The notes: generated by a model from the letters alone, not told the origin. Shown: positions 26,750 through 36,590, counted from the stretch's first letter. The stretch: 64,000 nt of DNA from Zoogloeaceae bacterium (GCA_024235595.1 JACKMC010000001.1:496001-560000), one strand, 5' to 3'. Numbers and translations are program-made.

Positions 26750-26902
26750 GTTCGGTGCCTGTGACGGTGAGAGGGAAAGGGTGCCGCAGTGGAACGATGA
26801 ACGCGTCGTCCCGGCATTCGAGAACCTTGCCCTGGTGGAGTTCCCGGCAGGGCTGATCGGGCGTAGGCTCGAAACATCTCTGCACACAGCCGGAGCAGCG
26901 TC

Positions 26903-27376
26903 ATGCCTGAAGCGGCACCCGAAGTCGAGGTGATCATCGAGGTGCCGCGCGGCAGTTTCATCAAGCGCGGCTCCGACTTCGAGATCGATTTCGTTTCGCC
27001 GCTTCCCTGCCCCTACAACTACGGCGCGGTGCCGACCATGATCGGTCTCGAGGGAGATTTGCTCGATGCCGTGGTGCTGGGGCCGCGGCTAGCGCTGGGG
27101 CAGCTTGTCAGGCTGCCGGCCTGGGGCGCGGTCACGCTCACCGATCGCGGCCTGTCGGACGATAAGCTGATCTGCGGGGTGCGGCCGCCCAGCGCGCGCG
27201 AGCGCGAGCAGGTGCTGCGCTTCTTCCGCTTCTATGCGCGCTGCAAATCGCTGCTCAACCTGTGGCGCGCAAGGCCGGGACGCAATGCCTGCGAGGGCTG
27301 GATCGGCGCACAGCAGGCGCTCGCGCGAGCCCGGCCGCGCGGCGATGAACCGCCTCATCCCTCGGTCCGCTTCTAG
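26903..27376 (+). CDS. Divergent inorganic pyrophosphatase-like protein
   Basis: The protein has 157 residues and is related to soluble family I PPase. IIEVPRGSFIK (E13, K21), PYNYGAVP, GDLLD (D52, D55) and TDRGLSDDK (D81, D87, K88) align by eye with the metal and phosphate ligands of E. coli Ppa. Two differences stand out: the Asp equal to D65 is Glu50, and the Lys equal to K142 is replaced (FYARCK). It may have weak or altered activity on pyrophosphate or act on another phosphate. GGAG precedes the ATG. Its stop overlaps the stop of the ceramidase-like gene. Confidence 0.75.
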   Translation: MPEAAPEVEVIIEVPRGSFIKRGSDFEIDFVSPLPCPYNYGAVPTMIGLEGDLLDAVVLGPRLALGQLVRLPAWGAVTLTDRGLSDDKLICGVRPPSAREREQVLRFFRFYARCKSLLNLWRARPGRNACEGWIGAQQALARARPRGDEPPHPSVRF

Positions 27377-28014
27377 CTCGTCGTCCCGTCGGCTGCCAGC
27401 AGCGCGCGCACACAGCTCCACAACACCACGGCGTTGACCAGATGCCAGCCGAAATGGGTGCCCAGCGGAAATGCCTCGCAGAGCGCGAGATCGGCGCTGC
27501 GCAGCACGATCGAGCCGGCAAAGAGCACGGCGGCGAGCCGGAGCCATCGACCCGCCGCGTGCTGGCGGCAGCTCAGCGCCAGGGCCACCAGGGTGAGCCA
27601 CGGTCCAAGATAGATCTCGGTGCCGTTCAGGGCGGGAGCCTTCCCCGCATAGGCGATGCCGATGCTCATCAGCAGCATGCCCGATACCGCGACCAGCGCC
27701 GCCGGGTCGTGCCAGCCATGGAGTCGCACCAGCGCACGTTGCAGGTAGAGGATCACGAAGGCGGCGATGAAGCCGACGTCCAGGGTGCTGGTCCACACCT
27801 GGCCCACGGTGTGGAAGAGCAGGCTGCCGACGCCCACCAGGGCGATCAGCCAGGCGAGCGCGCGCAGGTCGCGCGGGGTGCGCGCATCCATTCCGCTCAG
27901 CAGCAGCCATGCCGCCAGCAGGAAACCCAGGTTCGAGAGCGCGTTGACCGGCTCTGCCCAGAGCAGCGCGGTGGTGCGCTCGCAATAGAGGTCGATCGGG
28001 TCGAGGAGCCGCAT
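27373..28014 (-). CDS. Ceramidase-like membrane protein (CREST family)
   Basis: The protein has 213 residues with about seven hydrophobic segments. The start MRLLDPIDLYCERT followed by LWAEPVNALSNLGFLLAAW is the hallmark of bacterial alkaline ceramidase/CREST-like proteins; SLLFHTVGQ and THFGWHLVNA supply the His residues that bind zinc in this group. It would be an inner-membrane hydrolase acting on an amide lipid or similar, but the bacterial substrates are unknown. The ATG lies two bases after the stop of the upstream 5-formyl-THF cyclo-ligase gene, so the pair is co-transcribed. Confidence 0.8.
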   Translation of the reverse strand: MRLLDPIDLYCERTTALLWAEPVNALSNLGFLLAAWLLLSGMDARTPRDLRALAWLIALVGVGSLLFHTVGQVWTSTLDVGFIAAFVILYLQRALVRLHGWHDPAALVAVSGMLLMSIGIAYAGKAPALNGTEIYLGPWLTLVALALSCRQHAAGRWLRLAAVLFAGSIVLRSADLALCEAFPLGTHFGWHLVNAVVLWSCVRALLAADGTTS

Positions 28015-28016
28015 CT

Positions 28017-28634
28017 TCAGCCGCACACCGGCGAGCGCTCGAACACCAGCCCGGCCTCGGTGACGATGAAATCCATTGGATGATCGTGCGCGAGGGGATG
28101 GATGCTGTCGGTGCGGGCCAGCTCGAAGGCCACGCCGATGCCCACCGGCGGTGTCCTCATGGCGGCGAAGGTGCGGTCGAAGTAGCCGCCGCCATAGCCG
28201 AGTCGATAGCCCTGGGCATCGAAGACGTTGAGCGGAATCAGCACGGCGTCCGGTTCGATCGTGATGTCCTCGGCAGGGATCGGGATGCCGTGGCGGTCCC
28301 GCGACATTCGCGCATCCGCTGTCCACTTTCTGAATACCATCGGCGTTGCGGTCCGGGTGACGACCGGAATCGCGGCGGTGCGCCGGGGGTCGCCCGCCAG
28401 CCAGTCGATCACCAGCGGCCGCAGGTCCGGTTCGCCCCGGTATGGCCAGCAGAAACCGAGGCGTGTCGGGGCCAGTCGCGCGAGCAGGTTCTCAAGTCCA
28501 GCGATGATTCGTCGATTGAATTGCGAATAAAGATCGGCGGGCAGCGCTTCGCGGGCGACAATACGCTCGGTGCGCAGCTTGCGGCGGAACTGTTCGGCGC
28601 GCGCGGCGTCCGCATGTGGGGTGTGTCGGGTCAA
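28017..28634 (-). CDS. 5-formyltetrahydrofolate cyclo-ligase
   Basis: This cytoplasmic ATP enzyme converts 5-formyl-THF to 5,10-methenyl-THF. Motifs present are EQFRRKLRTER (N-terminal basic helix), LGFCWPYRGEPDLRPL and the signature IPLNVFDAQGYRLGYGGGYF. The start is uncertain: there is no ATG near the expected N-terminus. A TTG at 28634 gives 205 residues, the normal family length. Longer frames reach into slt, which diverges at 28675, and encode no family sequence there. The ceramidase-like gene follows after two bases. Confidence 0.88.
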   Translation of the reverse strand: MTRHTPHADAARAEQFRRKLRTERIVAREALPADLYSQFNRRIIAGLENLLARLAPTRLGFCWPYRGEPDLRPLVIDWLAGDPRRTAAIPVVTRTATPMVFRKWTADARMSRDRHGIPIPAEDITIEPDAVLIPLNVFDAQGYRLGYGGGYFDRTFAAMRTPPVGIGVAFELARTDSIHPLAHDHPMDFIVTEAGLVFERSPVCG

Positions 28635-28674
28635 GGCAGAGTCATCAACGTCAACATTGCAGGGATGGTAAGGG

Positions 28675-30597
28675 ATGAAGAACAGGCTGTGGCGGTTGAT
28701 CGTTGCCGCGACGCTGGTAGTGGGGGCCATGACGGCCCATGCGCAAAGCGGTGACGAACGAATTCTCGCGGCGCGCGAAGCGCTGCGCACTGGAGACAGG
28801 CAGACGCTCGAAGCGCTCGCCGCCTTCCATGAGCCGCATTTGTTGGACCCGTATGTCGATTACTGGTTGCTGATGAACGTGTTGGCGCGCAGCGAGCCCC
28901 CCGATGGGGCCGCGATCGAGGCCTTCCTCTCGCAGAATCGCGGCAGCGTGCTCGCCGAGCGCCTGCGCGAGGCCTGGGTGCGGCGGCTCGCCAAGGATGG
29001 CGACTGGCTGGGGGTGACGGTGGCCTATCCCGAGCTGCGCGCGCCTGATCGCGATGTGCGCTGCCACTACCTTAACGCGCGCCTGCAGACCGGCGACCAG
29101 GAGGCGCTCGTGGGTGCCCGCGCGATGTGGGACGAAGGCATCGAGACGGTCGAAGCCTGCCAGCCCCTGATCAGCGCACTGGCAATTGCCGGCAAGATCG
29201 ACAGCGACGATATCTGGTGGCGGATCCGGCGTCTCATGGAAGGGCGCCGACCCGCCGCGGCGCGCAGCCTGAAGGTCTGGCTGCCGGCCGGCGAGGTGCC
29301 GGCCGAGGGCGACATGGAGCGCATGCTCGCAGGGCCGGAAAGCTATCTCGATCGGTTGCCGATCAACTTCGCGATCACCCGCGGTGGCCGGGAAATGGCG
29401 ATCGCCGCGATGGTGCGCATTGCCCGTGAGGATGCGCTGGCCGCCTATGTGCGCCTGACGCGGCTCAACGACCGCTTCAGTGCCGCGGAGCGCGCCTATG
29501 TGTATTCGATCATCGGCTGGCTGGGCGCCGAGCAACACCTGCTGCAGGCGGCCGAGTGGTTCAGGGCCGCGGGCGAGGTGCCGATGAATGCCGACCAGCT
29601 CGAATGGCGGGTGCGTGCCGCGCTGCGCATCGAGGACTGGCGCGCGGTGGCGCGGGCCATCGAGAGCATGCCCGCGAGCCAGCGAGCAGAGACGGCGTGG
29701 ACCTACTGGCTGGCTCGTGCGCGGGAGAACGCCGGTCAGCGCGACGAAGCCCGCGGCCTGTATGCGGCGATTGCCGGCGAGACGGACTTCTATGGCCTGC
29801 TCGCTGCCGAGGAGCTGGGGCGCCAGTTCGAACCGGTCGCGATCGGCGGCAAGGGCGGCAGCGAAGATGCCGCCCGGGCCGATGCCGACCCCGGGTTGCG
29901 GCGGGCGCTGGCGCTGTTCCGGCTCGATTTGCGCACCGAAGCGGTGCGCGAGTGGAACTGGGCTCTGCGCGAGCGTGACGACCGCTTCCTGCTGGCGGCG
30001 GCCGAACTGGCGCGACGCAACGAGATCTACGACCGCGCGATCAACACCGCCGAACTGGCGCGCGGACTCAGCGACTATGAACTGCGCTATCTCGCGCCGT
30101 ACCGCCAGATCATCGAACCGCAAGCGCGCCAGCAGGGGCTCGACGTGTCGTGGGTCTATGGTGTGATGCGCCAGGAGAGCCGCTTCATCAGCGTGGCCCG
30201 TTCCGGCGTCGGCGCGCAGGGCCTGATGCAGGTGATGCCGGCGACCGGCAAGTGGGTCGCCGGCAAGCTCGGGCTCAAGGGCTACAGCCTGTCGTGGCTG
30301 CGCGATCCCGACACCAACGTGTTGATCGGCACCAACTACATGCGGATCATTCTCGAGGGGCTCGACAATCATCCGGTGCTCGCCTCGGCGGGCTACAACG
30401 CCGGGCCGGGCCGTGCGCGGCGCTGGCGCGACACGCGGCCGCTCGAGGGGGCGATCTACGCGGAGACCATTCCCTTCGACGAGACCCGTGACTACGTCAA
30501 GAAGGTGATGGCGAATTCGGTGGTGTACGGAGCCCTCTTCGAAGGGCGGCCGCAATCGCTCAAGGCGCGGCTCGGGACGGTCATGCCGGGGGAGTGA
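28675..30597 (+). CDS. slt: Soluble lytic murein transglycosylase
   Basis: The protein has 640 residues with a signal peptide (IVAATLVVGAMTAHA). A long superhelical alpha domain (about 30-480) is followed by a catalytic lysozyme-like domain: GVMRQESRF with catalytic Glu501, then GAQGLMQVMPATGKW, NVLIGTNYM and SAGYNAGPGRARRW. This is the Slt70 layout. It acts in the periplasm, cleaving the glycan strand to 1,6-anhydromuropeptides. It is first of the + strand run slt, NDUFA9-like gene, cca, pbpC. Confidence 0.95.
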   Translation: MKNRLWRLIVAATLVVGAMTAHAQSGDERILAAREALRTGDRQTLEALAAFHEPHLLDPYVDYWLLMNVLARSEPPDGAAIEAFLSQNRGSVLAERLREAWVRRLAKDGDWLGVTVAYPELRAPDRDVRCHYLNARLQTGDQEALVGARAMWDEGIETVEACQPLISALAIAGKIDSDDIWWRIRRLMEGRRPAAARSLKVWLPAGEVPAEGDMERMLAGPESYLDRLPINFAITRGGREMAIAAMVRIAREDALAAYVRLTRLNDRFSAAERAYVYSIIGWLGAEQHLLQAAEWFRAAGEVPMNADQLEWRVRAALRIEDWRAVARAIESMPASQRAETAWTYWLARARENAGQRDEARGLYAAIAGETDFYGLLAAEELGRQFEPVAIGGKGGSEDAARADADPGLRRALALFRLDLRTEAVREWNWALRERDDRFLLAAAELARRNEIYDRAINTAELARGLSDYELRYLAPYRQIIEPQARQQGLDVSWVYGVMRQESRFISVARSGVGAQGLMQVMPATGKWVAGKLGLKGYSLSWLRDPDTNVLIGTNYMRIILEGLDNHPVLASAGYNAGPGRARRWRDTRPLEGAIYAETIPFDETRDYVKKVMANSVVYGALFEGRPQSLKARLGTVMPGE

Positions 30598-30646
30598 GGC
30601 CCGGCGGGCCAAGGATGCAGAATTGATCAAGCGCTAGAGGAATCTC

Positions 30647-31609
30647 ATGAAGATCAGGGAAGTATTGCTGGTTGGTGGTTCGGGTTTCGTCGGCAGCGCG
30701 ATTGCCAATCGTCTGTCTGAGCAGGGGCTGCGGGTGCGGGTTCCGACCCGGCGGCGCGAGCGCGCGCGGCATCTGCTGTTGCTGCCCACGGTCGAGGTGA
30801 TCGAGGCGGATGTGCATGACCCGGCCACCTTGGCGAGACTCGCGAAAGGGGTCGATGCGGTCGTGAGCCTGGTCGGCGTACTGCACTCGCGCCCGGGGAC
30901 ACCCTATGGTCCGGATTTCGAACGTGCCCACGTAAGCCTGCCGGAAAAGATCGTCGCGGCCTGCCGCGAGCAGGGTGTGGGCCGGGTGGTGCATATCAGC
31001 GCGCTCGGCGCATCCCCGGACGGCCCTTCCGAATACCAGCGCTCCAAGGCCGCCGGTGAGGAGCGCATTCGCGCGGGCGCTGCGGAGCTGGCGTGGACCA
31101 TCCTTCGCCCTTCGGTGATCTTCGGTCCGGGCGACAGTTTCCTCAACCTCTTCGCCGGCCTGGTGCGGCGCTTTCCGGTGATGCCGCTGGGGGGCGCGAA
31201 GGCCCGCTTCCAGCCGGTGTTCGTCAGCGACGTGGCCGATGTGGTGGCGCGCTGCCTGGAGGACGAGAGCAGCGTCGGCAAGACTTGGGAGCTGGCCGGC
31301 CCCACGGTCTATACGCTGCGCCAGTTGGTGGAGTACGTGGGCGATCTGACCGGCTGCCGGCGCCCGGTGATTCCGCTGCCCGAGGGCCTGGCGATGCTGC
31401 AGGCGGGCATGCTCGAGATGCTGCCCGGGCCGCTGATGAGCCGTGACAACGTCCGCTCGATGAAGGCCGACAACATCGCCGAAGGCGCGCCGCTACCCTG
31501 GGGGATGCGTCCGACGGCGCTCGAGGCGGTCGCCCCGGGCTATATCGGCGGGCAGCGGCCACATGAATTGCTGCGCGTGTTCCGCGAGTTCAAGCGCCGC
31601 CACCACTGA
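30647..31609 (+). CDS. NAD(P)-binding protein, complex I NDUFA9-like family
   Basis: The protein has 320 residues. An N-terminal Rossmann fold has [17 protein letters not shown], then RRRERARHL and [33 protein letters not shown] and [15 protein letters not shown] are characteristic of atypical SDRs of the NDUFA9 type. Bacterial members are thought to be NAD(P)-binding proteins with a possible link to quinone biosynthesis or complex I, but the function is not settled. GAGGAAT lies six bases before the ATG. It is 49 bases after slt and 38 before cca. Confidence 0.85.
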   Translation: MKIREVLLVGGSGFVGSAIANRLSEQGLRVRVPTRRRERARHLLLLPTVEVIEADVHDPATLARLAKGVDAVVSLVGVLHSRPGTPYGPDFERAHVSLPEKIVAACREQGVGRVVHISALGASPDGPSEYQRSKAAGEERIRAGAAELAWTILRPSVIFGPGDSFLNLFAGLVRRFPVMPLGGAKARFQPVFVSDVADVVARCLEDESSVGKTWELAGPTVYTLRQLVEYVGDLTGCRRPVIPLPEGLAMLQAGMLEMLPGPLMSRDNVRSMKADNIAEGAPLPWGMRPTALEAVAPGYIGGQRPHELLRVFREFKRRHH

Positions 31610-31647
31610 GAGGGCGCGGCTCGCGTGCGCGAAGGAGGCTGCCAGCG

Positions 31648-32748
31648 ATGAAGATCTATACCGTGGGTGGCGCGGTGCGCGACGCATTGCTCGGCCTCGA
31701 GGTCAAGGATCGCGACCACGTGGTGGTCGGCGCGACACCCGAACAGATGCTGGCGCTCGGATTCACGCCGGTGGGCAAGGATTTTCCGGTCTTTCTCCAC
31801 CCTGAGACCCATGAGGAGTACGCGCTGGCGCGAACCGAGCGCAAGACGGCGCCGGGCTACAAGGGCTTCGTGTTCCACACCGACCCCGCGGTGACGCTGG
31901 AGCAGGACCTGGTGCGGCGCGATCTCACCATCAACGCGATGGCGCTGGCGGAGGATGGATCCCTCATCGACCCTCATGGCGGCCGCCGCGACCTTGAAGC
32001 CAGGCGGCTGCGTCATGTGAGCGATGCCTTTGCCGAGGATCCGGTGCGCATCCTGCGGCTGGCGCGTTTCGCCGCGCGCTTCGAGGGCTTTTCGGTGGCG
32101 CCCGAGACCATGGCGCTGATGACCGCCATGGTCGAGGCGGGCGAGGTCGATGCGCTGGTTGCCGAGCGGGTGTGGCAGGAGTTCGCCAAGGGCTTGATGG
32201 CGCGTCGGCCCTCGCGCATGTTCGAGATATTGCGCGAGTGCGGTGCGCTGGCGCGATTGCTGCCCGGGCTCGCCCTCGGTGCCCGTTTGCTGGGGCGCCT
32301 GGATGCGGCCGCCGAGCAAGGCAGCGCCCTGCCGGTGCGCTGGGCGCTGATCGCCGGAGGTGCTGGCGACGAGGCCTTGGCGAGAGCACTCTGCGAGCGC
32401 CTCAAGGCGCCCGCAGAGTGTCGCGACCTGGCCGTGCTGCTGGCACGTGAGCGTGCTGCGCTGGCAGGCTCCGGGGCGGGAGATGCGCAGACCCTGCTTG
32501 CGCTGCTCGAGCGCTGCGACGCACTGCGTCGCCCCGGGCGATTCGCCGAGCTGGTCGCCGCGGCGGGGCTGCTGGACGAGGCCAGTGCCACCAGCGCGCC
32601 CCGCCTGCATGCTGCGGTGGCGGTGGTGCGGGCGGTGGATGCCGGTGCGGTGGCGCGGGCAACACCCGATCGCGGGCAGATCCCGGCGCGGGTGCATGCG
32701 GCGCGCCTGGCGGCTCTTGCCGGCGCTGGCGTGAAGCTGCGCGGATAG
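31648..32748 (+). CDS. cca: CCA tRNA nucleotidyltransferase without the HD core
   Basis: The protein has 366 residues, about 45 fewer than the E. coli multifunctional enzyme. It adds CCA to tRNA 3' ends. The catalytic head is intact: [15 protein letters not shown] at 21-23 carrying the two metal Asp, [10 protein letters not shown] and [16 protein letters not shown]. In the C-terminal half, the HD segment (HDLGKG, then HxxHE in E. coli) is missing: the sequence goes from [13 protein letters not shown] straight to [20 protein letters not shown]. The later [14 protein letters not shown] is present. So the nucleotidyltransferase should work, but the phosphodiesterase and phosphatase activities should be lost. 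AAGGAGG precedes the start. Confidence 0.93.
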   Translation: MKIYTVGGAVRDALLGLEVKDRDHVVVGATPEQMLALGFTPVGKDFPVFLHPETHEEYALARTERKTAPGYKGFVFHTDPAVTLEQDLVRRDLTINAMALAEDGSLIDPHGGRRDLEARRLRHVSDAFAEDPVRILRLARFAARFEGFSVAPETMALMTAMVEAGEVDALVAERVWQEFAKGLMARRPSRMFEILRECGALARLLPGLALGARLLGRLDAAAEQGSALPVRWALIAGGAGDEALARALCERLKAPAECRDLAVLLARERAALAGSGAGDAQTLLALLERCDALRRPGRFAELVAAAGLLDEASATSAPRLHAAVAVVRAVDAGAVARATPDRGQIPARVHAARLAALAGAGVKLRG

Positions 32749-32824
32749 GAAAAAGATTGTCTCGATAAGTCCGAAAGCGGCGCCGCGCACTGGCGGTCGC
32801 GCAACGCCTGCTTATACTGCCGCC

Positions 32825-34831
32825 ATGTTGATTGCACCCCACATCGCGCATCGCCCCGGCCCTGCCTGGTCGCGTCGGCTTGCGCGGGCGCTCGCGAGCC
32901 TGGCGCTGTGGTGCCTCGCCTCGAGTGCGCTGGCGATGGTGCTGCCCGCCTTCGACGAGGTCAGGGCCAATCATCAGGCCTCCACCGGGATCCTGCTGGA
33001 CCGCTACGGGCAGCCGATCTCCGAGCTCAACGTGGGGGCTTCGGTGCGACGTCTGGAGTGGACCTCGCTGAGAACCCTCGCGCCAGCAATGCAGGAGATG
33101 CTGCTGGTCGCTGAAGATCGACGCTTTTACCAGCATTCCGGCGTCGATTGGCGCGCCTTTGTCGCGGCGCTGTGGCAAAACCTCTGGTACGACCACAAGC
33201 GCGGAGCCTCCACCCTCAGCATGCAGCTTGCCGGCCTGCTCGACCCCGCGCTGCACCCCACCCGGGAGGAGGGCGGGCGCCGGACCCTGGTCCAGAAATG
33301 GGACCAGACCTTCGCCGCCCAGGCGCTGGAGGCGCGTTGGAGCAAGGAGCAGATCCTCGAGGCTTACCTCAATCTGGTGCATTTTCGCGGCAACCTGCAG
33401 GGCATTGCGGCGGCTTCCTGGGGGCTCTTCCAGAAGCTGCCCAGCGAACTCAAGCGGCCCGAAGCCGCCATCCTGGCAGCGCTGCTGCGCGCCCCTAATG
33501 CGCGTCCGGCGCTGGTCGAGCGCCGCGCCTGCGAATTGCTGCAGCGGGTCGGCGCGCGAATCGAGTGTGCCAGCATGCGGCTGGCGCTCGCCAAGCTGGA
33601 TCACGGCATGCTGGCGCCACGCTGGAACGCTGCCGGGCTGCTCGCGCGGCGGCTGCAGATGCGTCCCGGCGACCGATTGCGTTCTACCCTCGATCCTGCA
33701 TGGCAGGCGGCCGCGCTGGCAGCCAGCAATACCTCAGGGGATGTCGACCAGGCGGGTGCCGATGCTGCGGTATCGATCGTGGTGGTCGACGGTGCCGACG
33801 CCAGCGTGAGGGCCTACGTCGGAGCGGACGAGGGCGAGGACCCGCTGGCGGCGCGCCACCCGGGCAGCGGGATTCTTGCTCCGTTCTCGGTGGCGCTGGC
33901 GATCGAACGTCAGTCCCTGACCGCGGCGACACTGATTCCCGGACTCGATGGCGGCGATCGGGCGGAGTCGGGCGCGGCAGACTGGGTGAGCGCCCGCACG
34001 GCGCTGCAGGCCGACCCGCGCCGGCTCATGGCGCTGCATGGCGAGCGGCGCCTGTTCGAGCTCGCGCCAGACGGCGGGCGGCGCATCATCGATATCGACC
34101 AGGCGCGGCTCGATTCGCTCGAGCTTGCGGGTCTCTACGCGGCCCTGTTCGATTCGGGGCGTTGGGTGGCGCCGCGCATGCTGGGCGAGGCGCCGCGCTC
34201 GGCCGTCCACACCTTGTTGCGACCCGAGGCGGCCTTCATCGCGGCCGACATGCTGCGCAGCGCCGAGCGCCCCGGCTGCGAACGCAGCTTCTGGGCGCGG
34301 GACGGCAACGGTGCATGGCTGGTGGGCGGTCTGGGGGCTACCACGGTGGTGCTGAGGGTCGATGGCGAGGGCGACCTGGGCAGGATTCTGCGCAGTGCGT
34401 GGCGCTCGATCCGGCTTTCGACGCCAGCCGTGGCGGTCTGTCTGTTGCCGCAGCCCGATGCGCCCCCCGCTGTGGTGCAGCAGATGGTGGCTTTTCAGCC
34501 GCCGGTCGAGCCGGCGCGACGCGAATGGTTCGTGCGGGGAACGGAATTGGCGGTGTCGAGCATTCCGCTGTCGGCGGTGCGTATTCTGCAGCCGAGGCAG
34601 GGCGGGATCGTCGACGGCGCGCAGGCGGCGGACGACCCCGGCTATCGCGTGCAGTTTCGGGCATCGGCGGGGCTGCCCGAACTGCGCTGGTATCTGGACG
34701 GCAAGCTGATCGGCGAGGGGGAGCGCGCCTGGTGGCATCCCAGGGCCGGTCTCTACCGGCTCGAACTGCGCAGCGCCGACGGCCAGTCGATCGACCAGGT
34801 CGAGTTCGCAGCCCGCGCGCCACTGCGTTGA
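32825..34831 (+). CDS. pbpC: Penicillin-binding protein 1C-like, transpeptidase motifs lost
   Basis: The protein has 668 residues, about 100 fewer than E. coli PBP1C. After a membrane/signal segment, the glycosyltransferase 51 domain is intact: [15 protein letters not shown] with Glu97, [12 protein letters not shown] at 126-137, and [15 protein letters not shown]. The transpeptidase region (about 320-545) is degenerate. The SxxK motif reads Ser348-Gly-Ile-Leu, no SxN is seen, and where KTGTS belongs there is [13 protein letters not shown]. The C-terminal BiPBP_C domain (from about 575, [12 protein letters not shown]) is kept. It should polymerise glycan but not cross-link or bind penicillin. 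A TATACT box lies seven bases before the ATG and no ribosome site is visible. The yfhM partner gene is not next to it. Confidence 0.88.
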   Translation: MLIAPHIAHRPGPAWSRRLARALASLALWCLASSALAMVLPAFDEVRANHQASTGILLDRYGQPISELNVGASVRRLEWTSLRTLAPAMQEMLLVAEDRRFYQHSGVDWRAFVAALWQNLWYDHKRGASTLSMQLAGLLDPALHPTREEGGRRTLVQKWDQTFAAQALEARWSKEQILEAYLNLVHFRGNLQGIAAASWGLFQKLPSELKRPEAAILAALLRAPNARPALVERRACELLQRVGARIECASMRLALAKLDHGMLAPRWNAAGLLARRLQMRPGDRLRSTLDPAWQAAALAASNTSGDVDQAGADAAVSIVVVDGADASVRAYVGADEGEDPLAARHPGSGILAPFSVALAIERQSLTAATLIPGLDGGDRAESGAADWVSARTALQADPRRLMALHGERRLFELAPDGGRRIIDIDQARLDSLELAGLYAALFDSGRWVAPRMLGEAPRSAVHTLLRPEAAFIAADMLRSAERPGCERSFWARDGNGAWLVGGLGATTVVLRVDGEGDLGRILRSAWRSIRLSTPAVAVCLLPQPDAPPAVVQQMVAFQPPVEPARREWFVRGTELAVSSIPLSAVRILQPRQGGIVDGAQAADDPGYRVQFRASAGLPELRWYLDGKLIGEGERAWWHPRAGLYRLELRSADGQSIDQVEFAARAPLR

Positions 34832-34844
34832 GCCGCTGTCGGGG

Positions 34845-35042
34845 TCAAAGCAAGCGCATCAGCAGCCAGGCGAGAAAGGACAGCAGGATGGTGGTGGTGA
34901 ACGGGAAGAAGAAGCGCTTGCCGAGGATCGTGAAGCTGAGATCGCCGGGCAGCTCACCCAGCTTCAGGGCGCGCGCGCCGCGCGTCTGCATGACACCGGT
35001 GAGTACGACCACCAGAAAGATCACTACAACCCACTTGAGCAT
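34845..35042 (-). CDS. DUF2905 small membrane protein
   Basis: This 65-residue protein has two hydrophobic helices (VVVIFLVVVLTGVMQ and FPFTTTILLSFLAWLLMRLL). They are joined by a loop containing LGELPGDLSFTILGKRFFF; the LPGD and FPF positions are the DUF2905 signature. Function is unknown. It converges on pbpC, with 13 bases between the stops. Confidence 0.85.
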   Translation of the reverse strand: MLKWVVVIFLVVVLTGVMQTRGARALKLGELPGDLSFTILGKRFFFPFTTTILLSFLAWLLMRLL

Positions 35043-35157
35043 TGGCAGTCCTTGACGTGTACCTTCATTAGACCGGATCCGGTGGATTGCCGCCAGGTAA
35101 AGTGTGGCTTCGGTTTGCTATAGTTCTTGCCCCTGACATGCTCGAGGCTGCAGCGCG

Positions 35158-35778
35158 ATGATCGACCTTTATACCTGGGCTACCCCGAACGGCAGGAAAG
35201 TCTCGATCATGCTCGAGGAGTGCGCCCTGCCTTACGAGGTCATTGCGGTCGACATCACCACGGGGGAGCAATCCTCGCCCGAGTTCGCAGCGCTCAATCC
35301 AAACCGCAAGATTCCGGTGATCGTGGACCACGATGGCCCGGACGGCCGCCCGATGGTGCTCATCGAGTCGGGCGCGATCCTCGTCTATCTGGCCGAAAAA
35401 TCGGGCCGATTCATGCCGCGCGATCCGCGCTCACGGTCGGAAGTGCTACAGTGGCTGATGTTCCAGATGGGAAGTGTCGGCCCGATGCTTGGCCAGGCTC
35501 ATCATTTCCTGCGATTTGCGCCGGAAAAGGTACCCTACGCCATCGCTCGCTACGACGCCGAAGCCAGACGGATCTACGCCGTGCTCGAATCTCGTCTGCA
35601 GGGGCGCAACTGGCTCGCCGGCGACGACTACAGCATCGCCGACATTGCATGCTTTCCCTGGATCGCACGCCATGAATGGCAACACATCGATCTCGCCGAT
35701 TACCCACAGGTCAAACGCTGGTTCCATACTCTCTCCGCGCGTCCAGCCGTGCAAAAAGGCATGGAGGTGCCAGCATGA
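35158..35778 (+). CDS. Glutathione S-transferase / disulfide-bond oxidoreductase, YfcG (Nu-class) type
   Basis: The protein has 206 residues. Motifs align closely with E. coli YfcG: MIDLYTWATPNGRKVS with the active-site Thr9 and Asn11, LNPNRKIPVIVDHDG, ESGAILVYLAEKSG, QVGP-like MGSVGPMLGQAHHF, and DYSIADIACFPW. YfcG-type enzymes reduce disulfides and bind glutathione disulfide in the cytoplasm. A TATAGT hexamer lies about 35 bases upstream of the ATG. The stop overlaps the start of the alpha/beta hydrolase gene by four bases (ATGA), so the two are coupled. Confidence 0.92.
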   Translation: MIDLYTWATPNGRKVSIMLEECALPYEVIAVDITTGEQSSPEFAALNPNRKIPVIVDHDGPDGRPMVLIESGAILVYLAEKSGRFMPRDPRSRSEVLQWLMFQMGSVGPMLGQAHHFLRFAPEKVPYAIARYDAEARRIYAVLESRLQGRNWLAGDDYSIADIACFPWIARHEWQHIDLADYPQVKRWFHTLSARPAVQKGMEVPA

Positions 35779-36581
35779 ACGCAAGTTTCTTCGGTGAAAT
35801 AGAGGTCATGGCCCGGCTGCCTGAAGCAGACCCGGTACGACCCCACCCGTTGCTGTTCGTGCATGGGGCCTACGCTGCGGCATGGTGCTGGGACGAACAC
35901 TTCCTGCCCTATTTTGCGGACCAGGGCTATGCATCCTATGCCCTGTCGCTCTCCGGACATGGCGGGAGCCGCAGGCGCGACCTGCTCGACTCCTATTCGA
36001 TAGACAACTATGTGGACGACCTCGTAGAGGTGGCCAATCGCATGCCCGGCGAGCCCGTCCTGATCGGGCACTCGATGGGTGGGATGGTGGTGCAGAAATA
36101 CCTGGAGCGGCACACCGCACCGGGCGTCGTGCTGCTCGCGTCGGTGCCGCCGCAGGGACTGCTCGGTTCCGCGCTGGGGCTTGCGTTTCGCAAGCCCGGC
36201 CTGATGACCGACCTGAACCGCATGCTGGGCGGTGGCCATCCCGACCCGGCGGGGCTTCACGATGCGCTCTTCCATCAGCCGCAGGACGAGGCCAAGCTGA
36301 TGCGCTATTACAACCTGATGCAGCCGGAGTCGCTGCGCGCGATCTGGGACATGACCCTCTTCAATCTGCCTTCGCCCGCTTCGCTGCACCGTGTGCCGAT
36401 GCTGATCATCGGTGCCGAGCATGACAACCTGATCCCGCCCGACCAGGTCGAAATGACCGCACGGACCTACGATCACGAGGCCGAGATCTTTCCAGGGATG
36501 GGCCACGGGATGATGCTCGAGGCCGGCTGGAAGGATGTCGCGTCCTTCATCGGCAAGTGGCTCGAGCGCAATCGGCTGTAG
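35775..36581 (+). CDS. Alpha/beta hydrolase
   Basis: The protein has 268 residues. LLFVHGAYAAAWCWDEHFLP carries the oxyanion HG motif, followed by YALSLSGHGGSRR. The nucleophile elbow is GHSMGG with Ser100. The acid is probably Asp in IIGAEHDNLIPPDQ, and the base is His in FPGMGHGMMLEAGW. No export signal is seen. It looks like an esterase or C-C bond hydrolase of the general lysophospholipase-like type; the substrate is unknown. It starts within the GST stop (ATGA overlap). Confidence 0.88.
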   Translation: MNASFFGEIEVMARLPEADPVRPHPLLFVHGAYAAAWCWDEHFLPYFADQGYASYALSLSGHGGSRRRDLLDSYSIDNYVDDLVEVANRMPGEPVLIGHSMGGMVVQKYLERHTAPGVVLLASVPPQGLLGSALGLAFRKPGLMTDLNRMLGGGHPDPAGLHDALFHQPQDEAKLMRYYNLMQPESLRAIWDMTLFNLPSPASLHRVPMLIIGAEHDNLIPPDQVEMTARTYDHEAEIFPGMGHGMMLEAGWKDVASFIGKWLERNRL

Positions 36582-36590
36582 GAATTCCGT

